Below are positions 1 through 12,876 of a stretch of DNA of 64,000 nucleotides, one piece after another. Where the stretch lies: contig VWZL01001288.1 in assembly GCA_013396915.1 (NCBI GenBank), positions 1-64,000 on the forward strand, in the 5' to 3' direction. Source of the stretch: Stercorarius parasiticus. Its lineage: Eukaryota > Chordata > Aves > Charadriiformes > Stercorariidae. Every line of letters starts with the position of its first letter. Positions within the stretch are counted from its first letter, which is position 1. The position numbers were made by a program, and so were the translations under genes. The notes beneath the pieces were generated by a model. The model was given only the letters and a program-made list of their open reading frames with translations, had not been told where the DNA came from and did not search any database.

Positions 1-3000
1 ATGAAGATTCTATTATTCTATGAAAAACAAAACCAAAAACTGAAGCACTGGAGTAGCTTTATAGGTCTTAGGCCAACACACTTGGAAGTCGAAGACCTAT
101 TTCCAGAACAGTTTTAGGACACAAACAGAAAAATAAGGTCAGCTTTCCATACTTGGAATAACTTAACTTGAAAAATGTCTTCTCTTTATTAAAAGAAAAA
201 AATAATAATTTGTAAATTCTACTCTTACTGACTCATATTTATTTCAGAGAACTCTTGTTATTTCATGAAAATTCTGGCAAAAAAAAAAATTCTGCTTTTG
301 AAAGGAGCTTTCTCTTACTGAGAGTAAACAGTCCTTAATCTACAAACACCACCATACTTAGCTTTGCATGAACAAGCTGAAGCTGGTTTGAACTGTGGAT
401 TGAATGAACAAATGCAACTTCCCCTTGAAAAATGCCTGGCCTTCTTTCATTTTTATATTGCTGTGTTGACACTAATCAACCAGTGAAGGAACAGAACTCT
501 CTCTCTGTACTATAATGCAGGGTGCTATCAACTGCTCACTGATTGGGATGAAAAATACTTGAAATCTTCAGGAAAAAGGCAGTACATTATTATTAGTTTC
601 TCATGTCAAAAGAGCAACATGATTCAGCCTCATGTAATAAAATACAGAACACATTAAATCTCAAAAATACTTTGCTTTATGAAACTCGAAGGGAATGTTG
701 CACAGAGTTTTGATAGAAAGCTGCAGGCTTCATCTCTGACACTCAGAGGCTGTCATGGATTTGTGCTAAATAGTTTGTTTAGATGTTTCTGCGTTTTTTT
801 CCTTTAGCACAAAAAGCTCCCTAAGCCTCTGAGGAAAGACAGGAATGTGAAATATGGTCAATCTTTACAGAAAAGGCTCTAGAAATTTCTGAATACTATT
901 CTATTTGTACTTTCTGAATAACAGGACTTAATTCTACCTTTATAATGAAATTCTTCAGAATGTATTAGGCCTCACATCCCTAGGGATGTATAGGAGCATA
1001 GAATGATGGTGATTGGGGCTCTTTTCTGTTTATATTACATTGCACAGAATTCTTCTCCATCCTCAGGGCCTACTTTTAGGTAGCTATAAAAGTAAAAGAA
1101 GATCTATCCATGGGCCCTGCTTGGAATTCACCTTTAGATCCAATATGGTTTAGATCCAATATTCCAATATCGAAAATAATATCAACAGTGTGAATGCCCT
1201 GTACTGCTCTCTGTTGCAAATACATAGGCACAATATTTCAACTTTTAGCAACACTATGTTTTTTATCCATTTCCTTCTTCTCTATTTATACTTTCCTCTC
1301 AGCTTACAAGTGAATTATCTGGGACACCAGTATTGGGACAATATTAAGGATGACTCTAGTTTTGAGCTCAGCATCTACCTCTTCTTATGGAGTATTTCAA
1401 TTAATCTTCAGATGTTACGATAACATTTAAGGCTTTACTTACGTATAAGAGAAGCACGTTGGTGAAATTTCCCAGTCAGGCGCTCTTTTGTTTGTTAGTT
1501 TTTTGCTTTCTTCTGGTCACTGATTTAGTTTTGTGTAAGAGATTGAAGAGGAAACTACACTACACTATACACACCAAACAATCATCCTTGGATATTTTAG
1601 TTATACCTGGTTCCCATTGTGAGTAAAGACATGAGTGCAACCCTGTAACTAGGAAATACAGAGCTTACCACAGACTGATCCTACTGTTAAAATGGGGAGG
1701 AGAACAAAAAGATGTTATTACAAGAATATCTCCATGACAGTCATTACATATCATAGGTGTGGAAAAAAACATTACAATTGGGAAAAGGATTTCACAGAAT
1801 TTTTTATAGAAATCTACTGGATTACCAGTTCCCCTGTATGACAGTGGTAAGGAAAAAAAAACGTCTACAGTGTTTCTGAGTGATATAATTAAAATGTTAT
1901 TCTCTTTTCATCAGGCACCGTCTGAACTGTTACAAGGTTTTGAGACAAAGATGCCCTAGAAAGCCAGAGCTCCGAGTTTAAATATACACCCTCTAAAAGT
2001 ATTGAGATGAGAAAAAAAGACAGATTTAGATGAATCTATTGGATTTTTTTTAGAAAACATAACAGGGACTTTGAATTGAGTTTTTATCGGTCTGCATGCA
2101 GCTTTTTAACATGGGTGTATTAATTTACCTTGTGGGTATAGTTCATAACACATACTTAAATGACTATTTCCCCTATTTCTCAGGCCATACATGTCCTCTT
2201 AGCTTATTTAAATGATTTAAATTATTTAAAACTATTAAAATTATATTAAAACTAACTTACTAAATCTGTTGAAGACAATTTAGACTGTAGATTGTATATA
2301 AGCAGTTTCTTCTGTGTACTCAATATCCAAACCTGAACTGTCTGGTCTTGATTAGCTCTGATGAGTCACACAAGATTCATATTGGCTGGCCCTTGTTAAT
2401 CTTTCACCTATCTAAGGCAAAGCAGTCAAAGTGTTTCCAAGCAGCTTTTAAAGTTCCTTCACATCTACAAGGTATTTTAGTGAGTTTGTTTTAAATTGGA
2501 AAATAACTTCTTTTACACTTGTGGGCTTTGATTTTATTTTTAAAAAAAGTGTTCAGATAATTCTAGTACGTATTTATTGGAATGTATTTTGGTTTAGCTT
2601 AAGATCCATGCCTGCTCTTTGGATTTAGAAAAAGATTATGTAGAAGTAACAAAAATAAGCCATGGCAAATTAAACTTGCTTAAAACACGCTTTCATTTTG
2701 ATCGACTGTATGTAGGAAGCTGGAGTCTGCAATAATGAAAGTCTAATATAAAACACTTGAAATTCAACCATTATAGGAACAATTATCCTAGCTGAAGGTT
2801 CATGTTTTTATATCCAGAGTTCAAAGTGAGTGTAATGTGAAGTACCCTTTGCTACATCTGTATGGGGGAATAAAAGGTCTGTTACAGGCCTTTATAGCAA
2901 TATGGCTTTGGGCTTAAAGCTGCCAAGCACCAAGAATAATGGCTGAAATGCTTTCATGCAGATAGGTTTTCATGCTGAAATCTCCTGGGTTCTGTTCCCA

Positions 3001-3162
3001 TTTGTTTAATAATGAAATGGTCACTGAACTTTTACATCCCTGGTTCATCAGTTCACAGAAACAAGATAAAGCACATTCTGCTCTACACAAGAGTCAGCTG
3101 AATCTCTATGGATATTTTTGGAAAGAAATCAGATAACTATTTTTTAAAAAGCTATATATCTA
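1..3162. other. Intergenic, nothing recognised
   Basis: AT-rich sequence with short AT-only runs, for example 2205-2255. No exon, RNA gene or transposon was recognised on either strand. Confidence 0.6.
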
Positions 3163-3475
3163 ATGGGAGGGTGTAAAGACAACAGATACCCAGTGGTATC
3201 TAGTGAATGGACAAGAGGCAATGAGCAAAAACTGAAATATAGGAATTTCCATTTAAACATAAAAAAAAGTTTCACTGTGAAGGTGCCCAAACACTTGAAC
3301 GGGTTTTCCAGAGAAGTTGTTAAGTCTCCATCCCTGGAGATATTCAAGATCCAACTGTACACAACTCTGAGAAACCTACTTTAGCTGACTGTGCTCTGAA
3401 CAGGGGACTGGACAAGGTGATCTCCAGAGGTGCCTTCCTGCCTCATTCTTTTCTAGCTCTATTCTTTTAAAAATG
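3163..3475 (+). mobile_element. Diverged CR1 LINE 3' fragment, sense
   Basis: It retains the CR1 order of landmarks: ggagggtgtaaagacaacag, ggacaagaggcaatgagcaa, actgaaatataggaatttcc, gagaagttgttaagtctcca, tggagatattcaagatccaa, gactggacaaggtgatctcc. The terminal ATTCTATG repeats are decayed. No intact frame remains. Confidence 0.85.
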
Positions 3476-6400
3476 AAGAGCTTGAAATTCGAACAATACA
3501 GCTGGAAGAATTGCCATATGAATATATCCTCTCCACTGACAATTTCATTACTGAATTTTTAGATTTGCAGTGCAGTGAGTTCCTGGAAGCATCCAAGAAG
3601 GAAAGCTTCAAAAATTGAAGAGTTTCCTTGTAGACAGCTCAGAAGTGAAGTTATCACCTCATTTGTCCACCTACAATGAGAAATGTATAGAGCCTGGCAG
3701 TGCAGGCTACTTTGTGGTAAACAACACGAGGGGGTAAAGCCTGCAATGTACCACTGAGCAGGGTACATAGAATGTACCTCTGGGGTCAGGGAAGGCATGT
3801 GACCTAAGCTTCAGCACAGCTGAAACCCATCCATCCTTGAGAGGTCTGTGTCCAACATGATCAACTCTCCGTCCTTGAGAACAAGCCCTCAATACAGGAG
3901 ATGGGAGGGTTGGTAGCAAAGCACCTGATTCCTGTCGGATCCTCTTTTAGATTGACATGTGCTTTTTCTCATAAGAAGGGTGGGCATAGAAAGAATATTG
4001 TGCATCTGAGGAGGTTAAGATGCATACAAAGGTTTTAAACTCCATGGTATTTCTATTGCAGCAGACTATATATTCCAGGTAGTCTGTAATCGTTGCCATG
4101 GACAATTATATAGTAATACATTTGTTAAAGTAACTAATTTTTACTTTATAAAGTGCAATGACTCATTTAAAACTCTTGCTATTTATTATGTCAGAGGATA
4201 CTTATTCACTTCCTAGAGGACCCCTGCCACAGTTAACTATAGGGTTTCTTTAAGTCATTATTCTCATTCCAGCATCTGCAGTCCTTAGAGAAATGTTTAC
4301 TTCACCAATCAGTAACTTGATAAGGCTATATTGCATAAAACATATGAAAGAAAACTCTCTGTTCTAGAACATAACCTTCTTTAGTAGAGTAGGTGCCTTT
4401 GAAATTCCTTTTTAATGTTTACGCATGGTCACTTATTTTTAATCTGAGCCAACTACGACTCGTCTATAAAGCTGAAGAGCAAAATAAGTTAGTTTATTTT
4501 TAAAAAACATGTTTTGCTAAATTTAGGGGTGTTTATCTGAAAATAATTTTAAAATACTCAACTATAAAATATTTAACCATGAGGCTTCCTTTTTTTTCCG
4601 TTCAACTCATATCAAACTGCCACTAGATTTATTTTTTTGGTAATGACAAAAGGAACTTCTCTCAATTCTGTTTGGTTTGTGTGTTAGGTTCATCTTCAGA
4701 TTTGTATCCTCCTTTACTTGACACTTGTCAACACTTATGAACTACAGCAGTTAGATAAAGGGTAAATGCAAGACATCTATTGAAGTGAACTGTTGCATTC
4801 GGTTTCCATTTATAATTTCCTGACCCTAAGCCATAACACTGGCCCAGACTCAAGGAAAGGCAGCTTTATCAGTTCTCACTAGTCCCAAAGGGCTAAGAAA
4901 CATAATCTGAATACAGCCCTCCACAGACATAGCTCCTCAGCTGCAGCTTTTACTCTACGGGAAGTAAGAGTAATGGCAGCGGATCTGTCTGGTTGCTGTT
5001 CTTTGCAGTATCTTGATGCTCCCTGGGACAGGAATGCTTTGCCTTGCAGGAAGAACTGACTTTGAACTCAGACAGTGAGCTCCATTTAGCACCTCCAATT
5101 CTATGTCTAATGGAAGCCACATAAGGAGGTGAACGTGTTGTTGCAACCACATAAACACTTCTTATTGAATAAAAGAACTCATTAACTTCAGTTCCTGTTT
5201 TCTTTTGATGCTGGTCAGACTGTGGTTACTCTTGAATAGTAATCTTCCATCTTTTATTTACTTTATTTTGGTATCAAACATCTTTGCATTTTAGAGGTCA
5301 TTCACTTAGAACAGGGTTTTTTTACTTAGCCAATAGGCTTTCTAAGCTTGAGGTTTCCCAGTCTCTTAAGGATTTTCAAGCATGACATATTGTTCTGCAC
5401 TGGAAGGCAGCAGCTGAAGCAAGCTTCTCTGTGGTCTGCACATCAACACGAACACACACTAACCTACACATCCCACCTCTCCAACAGGTGCGAACAGTAT
5501 CATCCCAGCGCAGGACCAGTGCAAAGTTCCCTGGCTCAGCTGTGTTTACAGGACATGTTCTACCAAATTTACTTTCCATAATAATTCTCTGAAATCAACC
5601 AAATTAATATTTGCTCTTTCCAGAAGCTGTTTCTGCAAAGGAAACTTGCCTGCAGAAATAATCGCAGCTGGAACCCAAATCTTATGTCTTTAGATATTCA
5701 GGGCCTATAAACATTGGCAAGTGTTAGCCCCCAGTTGAAAAGGAAAATAGATAAAACAATGTCTGGGAACTAAATATGCACCATAACTTGATTAATTTAT
5801 TTGCTGAAATACATGCACGTTTAATTTTTCATTTCATAAACCATACAGCTCCAGGGTAACTGCTGAAAAGATACCTAGCGAGAACCTCTGTACTGAGAAA
5901 GTCAAATTAATCAAAGTCTTATGGAGAAGAAAAACCCTCAAGACATCTTGTGATTTAAATCCAAACAAATCCACTCTTGTCTTCAAACACAAATAACTAA
6001 AAAGAAAGACTAAAAATTTTATAAGGAGAATCAGATCTTCTTTATGGTGTAAAACATCATTTCTTGAGACAGGTAATACTATACAAATCTTGGGAGGGAG
6101 AATTCCATACTTCACCATGAGCACTCAGGAAGACAAAAGGATGCTCAACACATCCCACCCTTCACCTTGCTAAACAGGTATTGAAGAACTGTTTGAGCAA
6201 ACAGCCTTCCAACTCCACCCTACCTCCCAGGGCATAGGGACTGACACTGTGACAACATACGCACACCCTTAGGAAAATGCCAACCCTTGCCTCTCCAAAA
6301 CACAAAACCAGGAATGGGTTTGAACTTATCTTCATGACAAACTCCACCCCTGGTACTTGCTGGATGGGTTGTAGGACAAAAAAACAAGTTTTGGTGGGAG

Positions 6401-8793
6401 TGGGGTGGGTGGTGGATTGATTTTGTCTGTTTCCAAATTGGTTGGAACCCACAACCGACCCTGCAGCGCCGGGGTCAGATGTCCATTGTTATTTAATGAC
6501 ATCTGCTCAAGATGCTCCCAAACATTCCTTCTGGAGAAGAAGAGCAGCCACATGTTGTATAAGAGCTCAGTTCTCCAATGTCCCATTCTCTAAGATCTCT
6601 GTCTGAACCCTTAGCTGTGGAGGGGTCAATGCTGCAGACAGAAATTAAACATTTCAAGAGCCTTTGTGTTTGAACTTCTGGAACTGGACCAAAGCCAGGT
6701 GCCATTTCTGATGGCATCTTCAGCAAAGAGGAGTTTCCTAAACTCTTTATGCATGTGGCTACGCTGTACACAGGGCTTTAGAGTCTGGGTCGTGCCCTCT
6801 GCCACATGTCTCATGTCTATACTCACTTCAGAAGTTCATGACTTCAAAGGGTTTTTTTCTCCAGCTTTGATGGGAGCTTTAAGGCAAGTCTGGGCAAGAT
6901 ATCAGCATAAGTGTGCAGTTGCTCTGTAATGACACAAAACCCACATGTAGTTACAGCTCTCATTAAATGTTAGCAGTATGTTTAAAAGTATGATGTGAAA
7001 TTTATATACAGTTTGTACTAACTGTAATTTATTTTGATGACTGCAATCTCATTTATATGTCTTCCATTTTATTTTATTCTGGAAGTCTTAAAGGCTTCCT
7101 TAAAGTGTGTTGATGTTTATTTCCTTTCTACTTCAACCATCCTTATCCTGCCAGCGGGAGTTGTGTGAAATAGGAGGAGGCCTTAAGTATTTTTAAGCAA
7201 CGGTGTGTCAAAGGGCAAAGCATTTGGAAGCACTGCTAAAAATGACAAAGCAAAGCATTACATTTGTCACTATTAACCTCTATGCCTAAACCATCTGTTA
7301 GAAATGAAGATCAATCTTAATATCCCCAGGGCTGCTGTTCTCACATTTTTTGCTCTTCATCCTCTTTAACTCCAGGTTTTAATTACAGATGGGAGAATTA
7401 TCATATCCAAATTAAGGCCTGTGTGAGCAGAACTTTAAATTAATTTAGACACAACCTTATATTAAAAAGGAAACGTTGGAACTGATGATTACTCATGCTA
7501 GAATTATCTAGTATTACTCAAGCTAGAACTGGAGATTACTATTCAATTAAAAGTAACATATGACATAATATTGACCAGGTATTGTTCCATACAGCTTTGA
7601 TGACATGTTCACACCAAGGACAGTTTGCATCAAACTGGTCAAATATAGAAGTCTGAAAAAAAGCACCCAGACTCATTCCCAGGAGCTCTGGGTTCTCATC
7701 TCAGGAGAAATAACTTTTAAGGAAAGCATCTGTACTCAATGTTATTATTCTCTAGTCAACTTTCTATAAGTTCCACAGAAATAACCATCTGATACAAGTC
7801 TACCAACCCCAGTATGCTTCGTGTGTGATAAATATCATAGAAAATCATAGGTATGTTATATCCTGCATGAATGGAAGTATGTTCTTTGTAACTTGCAGTG
7901 CACTGCAGAATTGCCTTAAATGAAGCTTAGTAGGTTAAATTTTGCAGCTTGCTTCTTTCTCCTATATATCATTATGGTAATTTCTTGCACGGGCTGCCTA
8001 ATTCATGTGTGGTAAGAATCATTACAGCAGAATCTGATAAAATAGTTCTATATCCATTTCTTGTGACAAACAGATGTATGTGACAAATACATCTGACTTT
8101 TGAAAACTGACAACAGTAAAAACCAGTTGCAGATGGAAGGCCACCAACACAGTAACCAGGACTCACTCATGTCATCCTTCTTTCTCCTCTCAGTCCAATG
8201 GAAGAGTGTATGCTGTATCTTTACAATTTAAGCAAACAGTATTGTTAACTTAACATTTAAGTGACCAATCCAGGACTTCCTGGAAGATAAGACATTCCCA
8301 TTATTTTGAATGAGAACTGGAGCAGGCATTAAATACACAAGTGCTATTTTCTGCTAATTTGGGAAAAAAAAAAAGTTTTCCTGCAGTTTTACATCTCACA
8401 TTAAGTACTTTTCAGGGTACACCAGGGTATACCTAGAATGCTATCACTATAAAATTCATTGCCTGATAGTTCAAAACAATCTAAATTTTTATTGGGGTGT
8501 ATATTTGACCTGTCAATTGTCTGCATAGAGCAGGACACAGTACCATTTTTTCTTTCTTATTTCAGAAAGAGCCCAAGATGACAAAAAAATTCAAGTTTTC
8601 TTCCCATTGTATTTTTTTATTACTTCCAAAATCTCAGGTTTGGATTTCTCATGCTTTATAATTTCAGTTTCCCATTCAGTGTTCTCACCATCATTTATTT
8701 TATTCTAGAGTATGCAAAGTTATGTTCATCCACCCTAACTTAATTGTTTAAAACTTAAATGCCACCTTAAGCTTCTTTTGTACTCTGTGGAAA
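3476..8793. other. Intergenic, nothing recognised
   Basis: 5.3 kb with scattered open frames under 100 residues that overlap on opposite strands and show no family resemblance, for example 6162-6930. No transposon was clearly recognised. Confidence 0.6.
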
Positions 8794-9100
8794 GAATCAT
8801 AGAAGAGTCATTTAGGTTGGAAAAGACCTTCAAGATCACCGAGACCAACTGTAAACCCAACACCGCCAAATCCACCACTAACCATGTCCCTAAGTGCCAC
8901 ATCTACAAATCTTTTCAGTACCTCCAGGGATGGTGACTCAACCACAGCAGCCTGTTCCAAAGTTTGACAACCCTGTCAGTGAAGAATTCTTTCCTAATAT
9001 CCAATTTAAACCTTCCCTGGTGCAACTTGAGGCCATTTCCTCTTTTCCTATCACTTGTTACTTGGGAAAAGAGACAGATACCCACCTCGCTACAAGAAGA
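8794..9100 (-). mobile_element. CR1 LINE 3' fragment, antisense
   Basis: It starts with aatcatagaagagtca, the reverse complement of the CR1 tail, then ttaggttggaaaagaccttc, agatcaccgagaccaact, cctccagggatggtgactca, aggccatttcctcttttcct and cccacctcgctacaag. The right end is approximate. The open frame at 8894-9172 is the antisense of CR1 and not a gene. Confidence 0.92.
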
Positions 9101-12100
9101 GGGGTATTAGTAGAGCATGATACTTCCCAAGCTAAATTAGGACCTTTGGAGAGGCTCACTTCACTCCATTAAGTGTAAGAAACCCTGGGAATTTACGTAT
9201 CTAACTTTAAATGTCTAAAGCTAGATGAAATTAATGCTACTTTTTTTTTTCCTCTAAAAACTGTGATTATCCTTTTTCCACATCAGACACTACCGTAATC
9301 AAAATTGTCTAAATTTTTGTGCTTTCCAAAAAATATGTTTTCTTGTTCTGTATGTACCTTTTATCCAGACTTGTCACAACAGTCCATCAATGCACTTCTA
9401 AATAGCAATTATTTTATGTCCTTGTCTTATCTACTCATCATTACCACCTCTTTGCCAATAATGCATTTCTGAGTTGAAATTTTAAATATAGATTTAATAT
9501 AGACAGATAAAATCAGCACTCTCAGATTAGGACCTTTTGCATGCTGTTTCATAAAGCAATAGGCTTCAGAATCCTTGGTTTTTCCTACTTGTGTTTGAAG
9601 AAGAAAACCCCAAGGGTATTTTAATTGTAGAATTATTATTTAACTATCTAACTTGCCCAGAGTGTTTGTATCATTACTGCTGAAGGGCTATTTGTATCTC
9701 TTCAGACAAAATTTGCACTTTTTCAAGACCAGGCATCTTTCTCTGATGCTGGTACACTTAAAACCAAAACACACAAGAGTCAAAATCCATCAGTAGAACA
9801 AAACACACAGACACGCAGAAAGGAACCAAAATCAATTAGTAGTGGGGAAACATTCATCTTTGCTATCAAAGCTATGAATTAGCTATCTGTATTATCATTC
9901 ATGTGTCAATGACCATTTTCCTTCACCGTCTATGCATATAAAGCAACTATGATCTTAAGTTACCGTCTGAGTAAATGAAAGAAATGCAGAAGCTCACTGA
10001 GTTGAAAAAGCCACAAAAGGAGTATCAGACATTGTCTGTAATTGCCCAAGCCAGCAAATGAATATCAACTGAAAAATATCAGCTGCAGAAAGGCAGAATA
10101 CCTATATTCTGTGTTACATACAGCTCCTGAAGGCACTCCTGTTTCATCCAGACAGGAAGAGTGGAAAATGGTGCTTTGTCCTTGCCTTGCTGAGTGATAG
10201 GCAGGGCTGGAGCTGCTGGAAGGGGGCTTTGGTAGTTTGGAGAAGAAGGGGACATTGTAGGAATGTGTCCCAGCATGTCTTGGGCAGAAGTCATGACAGA
10301 GGCTGGGGAAAGCTATGGCTGGTATCAGAGGTCAGAGTGCCTCCCTGCTCTGTGTGGGGAGAGGTTCTCACCCATGGGCTGTGGTTACCTCACCACCATC
10401 GCCAGTCCCACTTCCCAGGGTTGGGGGGGCACATGGTATCTGCCACTTCTTTGCTTGGATCAAGATCCTTACATACCTCAGGCCTCATCAAGACCATATA
10501 GCTCAGTAAAGAAGAAAGGAAATAAAAAAAACAACAACCAAACCACCATAAATTCAATCTAAAATAGCCCCTTCCTAAAGTACACTTTTTTTCTGAAGAC
10601 CTGTTTCTGCACTGTATACTTGGCTTCTTCTATTATTGTGACAAAGGTTTGACCCTATATTTGGGCATCCTACATTCCAAAAGTTCTCTTCCAATCTCTG
10701 AAAATGAAACTGCGGTCATGCATACTGCCAGTGCTCTAGAGCTGACTTTGAAGTATGTCACATTTTTCAGAAGTGTCCTGGGGACAGACCTGTAACAGAA
10801 TTTAAAGTTGCATGGGATTGTAAGTGGAATTCTTCCCGTGTGTGAGAATGCATCTTCTAAGTTGCTAAATAACTTTTAGAAAGTTTGTTACTCAGTGATT
10901 TACAAATCTAGTGTCCATTGAAAGTCAGTAGAATATGTTCATTTTTACTTTGTCCCTATAACTATATTCAGAAACTTATTTCTAGCAATTAAAAGTGTGA
11001 CTTTCATATGAACTGTAGGTACTGCTTATTTGCTTGAATAGCTTCAGAGTCAGTCACATAACATATAAATTTTGTGATATCAATACTCCCCAGCAGTCAG
11101 CAGCACTGAAGTGAGAAAGTCACAGTCTAGTTATTTAAAGAGGTGGTTGCCATGTGTCTAATAGTTTATTAGCTATCATTTCATTAAAATCCAGCATATT
11201 CACTGGAGTTAAAATGTATGTAATGATCAGACAGATTTGTGCCATCTGTAGTATGTTCTTTAGCACTATAACGGCATCATCTATGCTGCAAAATGTATAA
11301 ATTTACCCAATCACTCGAACAATCTGTTATAAACTTCTATGTATGATTGAAAAGGAAAAGCTATCCTCACACAAAAACTACATTTCCTTTTGCAAAGGTT
11401 ATCCCCAAGGAAGAGATTTCTGACATTCAAGATATATAGTGCAGTATTTGGGCTTATACTTTATTATTTTAGGTGATATGAGAAATTATAAAACTTTCTT
11501 TTTCAGAGACAGAATAATCAAACGGCAGTTCTGTTCATCAGCAGACCAATACAGCAATTTTACACATAGATCTTTCCATGAACTTTCAAGAATCTGATTT
11601 CTATTTCGTCACACATCTGATGTTCTACGGATATAGATGCTTGGTTTGTTCCATATTTTTTTCTCCTCAAAGCTCGTATTACAGCCCAATTCCTATTAAT
11701 TCAGCTTTTCTGCAGCAAGAAATTATCTGATACCAAAATGCTTGCTTGTAATGAATACTGCCTGCTAAACAAGTAAGCTGTGTCACTTAACAGTGCATCA
11801 GGCAGGCTCTGACTACCTATTGCCCTTGCCTCTCATGAGGATGCCGTTTGAAACCAATGTCAATGCCAACCCACAGCAATGAGCTGTGTCATATAACCGT
11901 AAGTTTTAGTGTTCTACAAGCACCACAAAATAGGTCAGAATCACACAAAGCCACAGAAAAGGTGCTTATAACATGAAAAATGACCACTCGAGTGATTTGC
12001 TCTTGGTCCTTCACAATGTATTCATGCATTTAATAGTACAAGAGAGGTTGATTTTAAAAGACAGATCTGTAAGTAAGCAATAAGCATATTTTGTGAAGCT

Positions 12101-12816
12101 ATGGGCTGTTCACTGTAGTTATGGGAAAAAAAATAATTCTGTCATTTTGATTAAGCTTGATTCTGAATACAATAGCCCCTCCCCCCGGTGATTAAGCTAA
12201 ATAAAGTATTTCAAAAGCCACTGGGTTGTATTGCTATGGTAACCTACTGAACCACTGAAATAATAATTGTGTGCCTGACACTGCACACAAAGATTTCATT
12301 TTCCCTCCAAAATACAATACTGATATACTTAATCTTTTCCTCAACCCTTTCCCCACGTCAAGGAGAAAATCAGTTTTCTCTAACCTCACAGCATTAAATC
12401 TACTGATTTGTCACGGCAGATTATATCCTTCATGATTTTGTTTGTATAATTATGCCTTAGAAGTCATGATCTTTAAACTGAACAAAGTTTCAGTTTAATA
12501 ATAAAAGCTACAGTAGATGTCACCTCCTATGAAAAGTCGCATATTTTAGAAAGAAACAAAAATAAAACTGCAAATATTAAACTGCATCTGGACACATATT
12601 GTACAGATCAAGTCTGACTGTGCATGCTTTGAAAAGTCTAAAATGCAATAAATGTGCTCATATGACTTGCAGTTTTGAAATCTAAATCTGAAACTCACAT
12701 TCATCTACCAGAACAACACACTTTTTCTGTAAATGTGTTTTACTGAATCTGTATGGATTCTAGTTAAAGGCAGAAGTTTGACTTCTTTCAAGCTGATTTG
12801 TATAATCTCCTTTAGA
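9101..12816. other. Intergenic, nothing recognised apart from a GC-richer patch
   Basis: Mostly AT-rich. A patch at about 10190-10450 is clearly richer in G and C than its surroundings and has two overlapping short open frames with no family resemblance. Confidence 0.6.
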
Positions 12817-12876
12817 AATCATAGAATCACAGCATCATAGAACACCAGGTTGGAAGGGACCTCAAGGGTCCTCCCA
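12817..12876 (-). mobile_element. Short CR1 LINE 3' end, antisense
   Basis: aatcatagaatcacagcatc, then accaggttggaagggacctc and aagggtcctcc, is the reverse complement of the CR1 3' terminus. Similarity fades after about 60 bp. Confidence 0.85.

Noticed and set aside
8894..9172. 92-codon open frame, possible small gene
   Set aside because: It is the antisense strand of a CR1 3' fragment.
10187..10562. Overlapping open frames of 104, 99 and 64 codons
   Set aside because: Higher GC lowers stop frequency here. None resembles a known protein, and the frames compete with each other.
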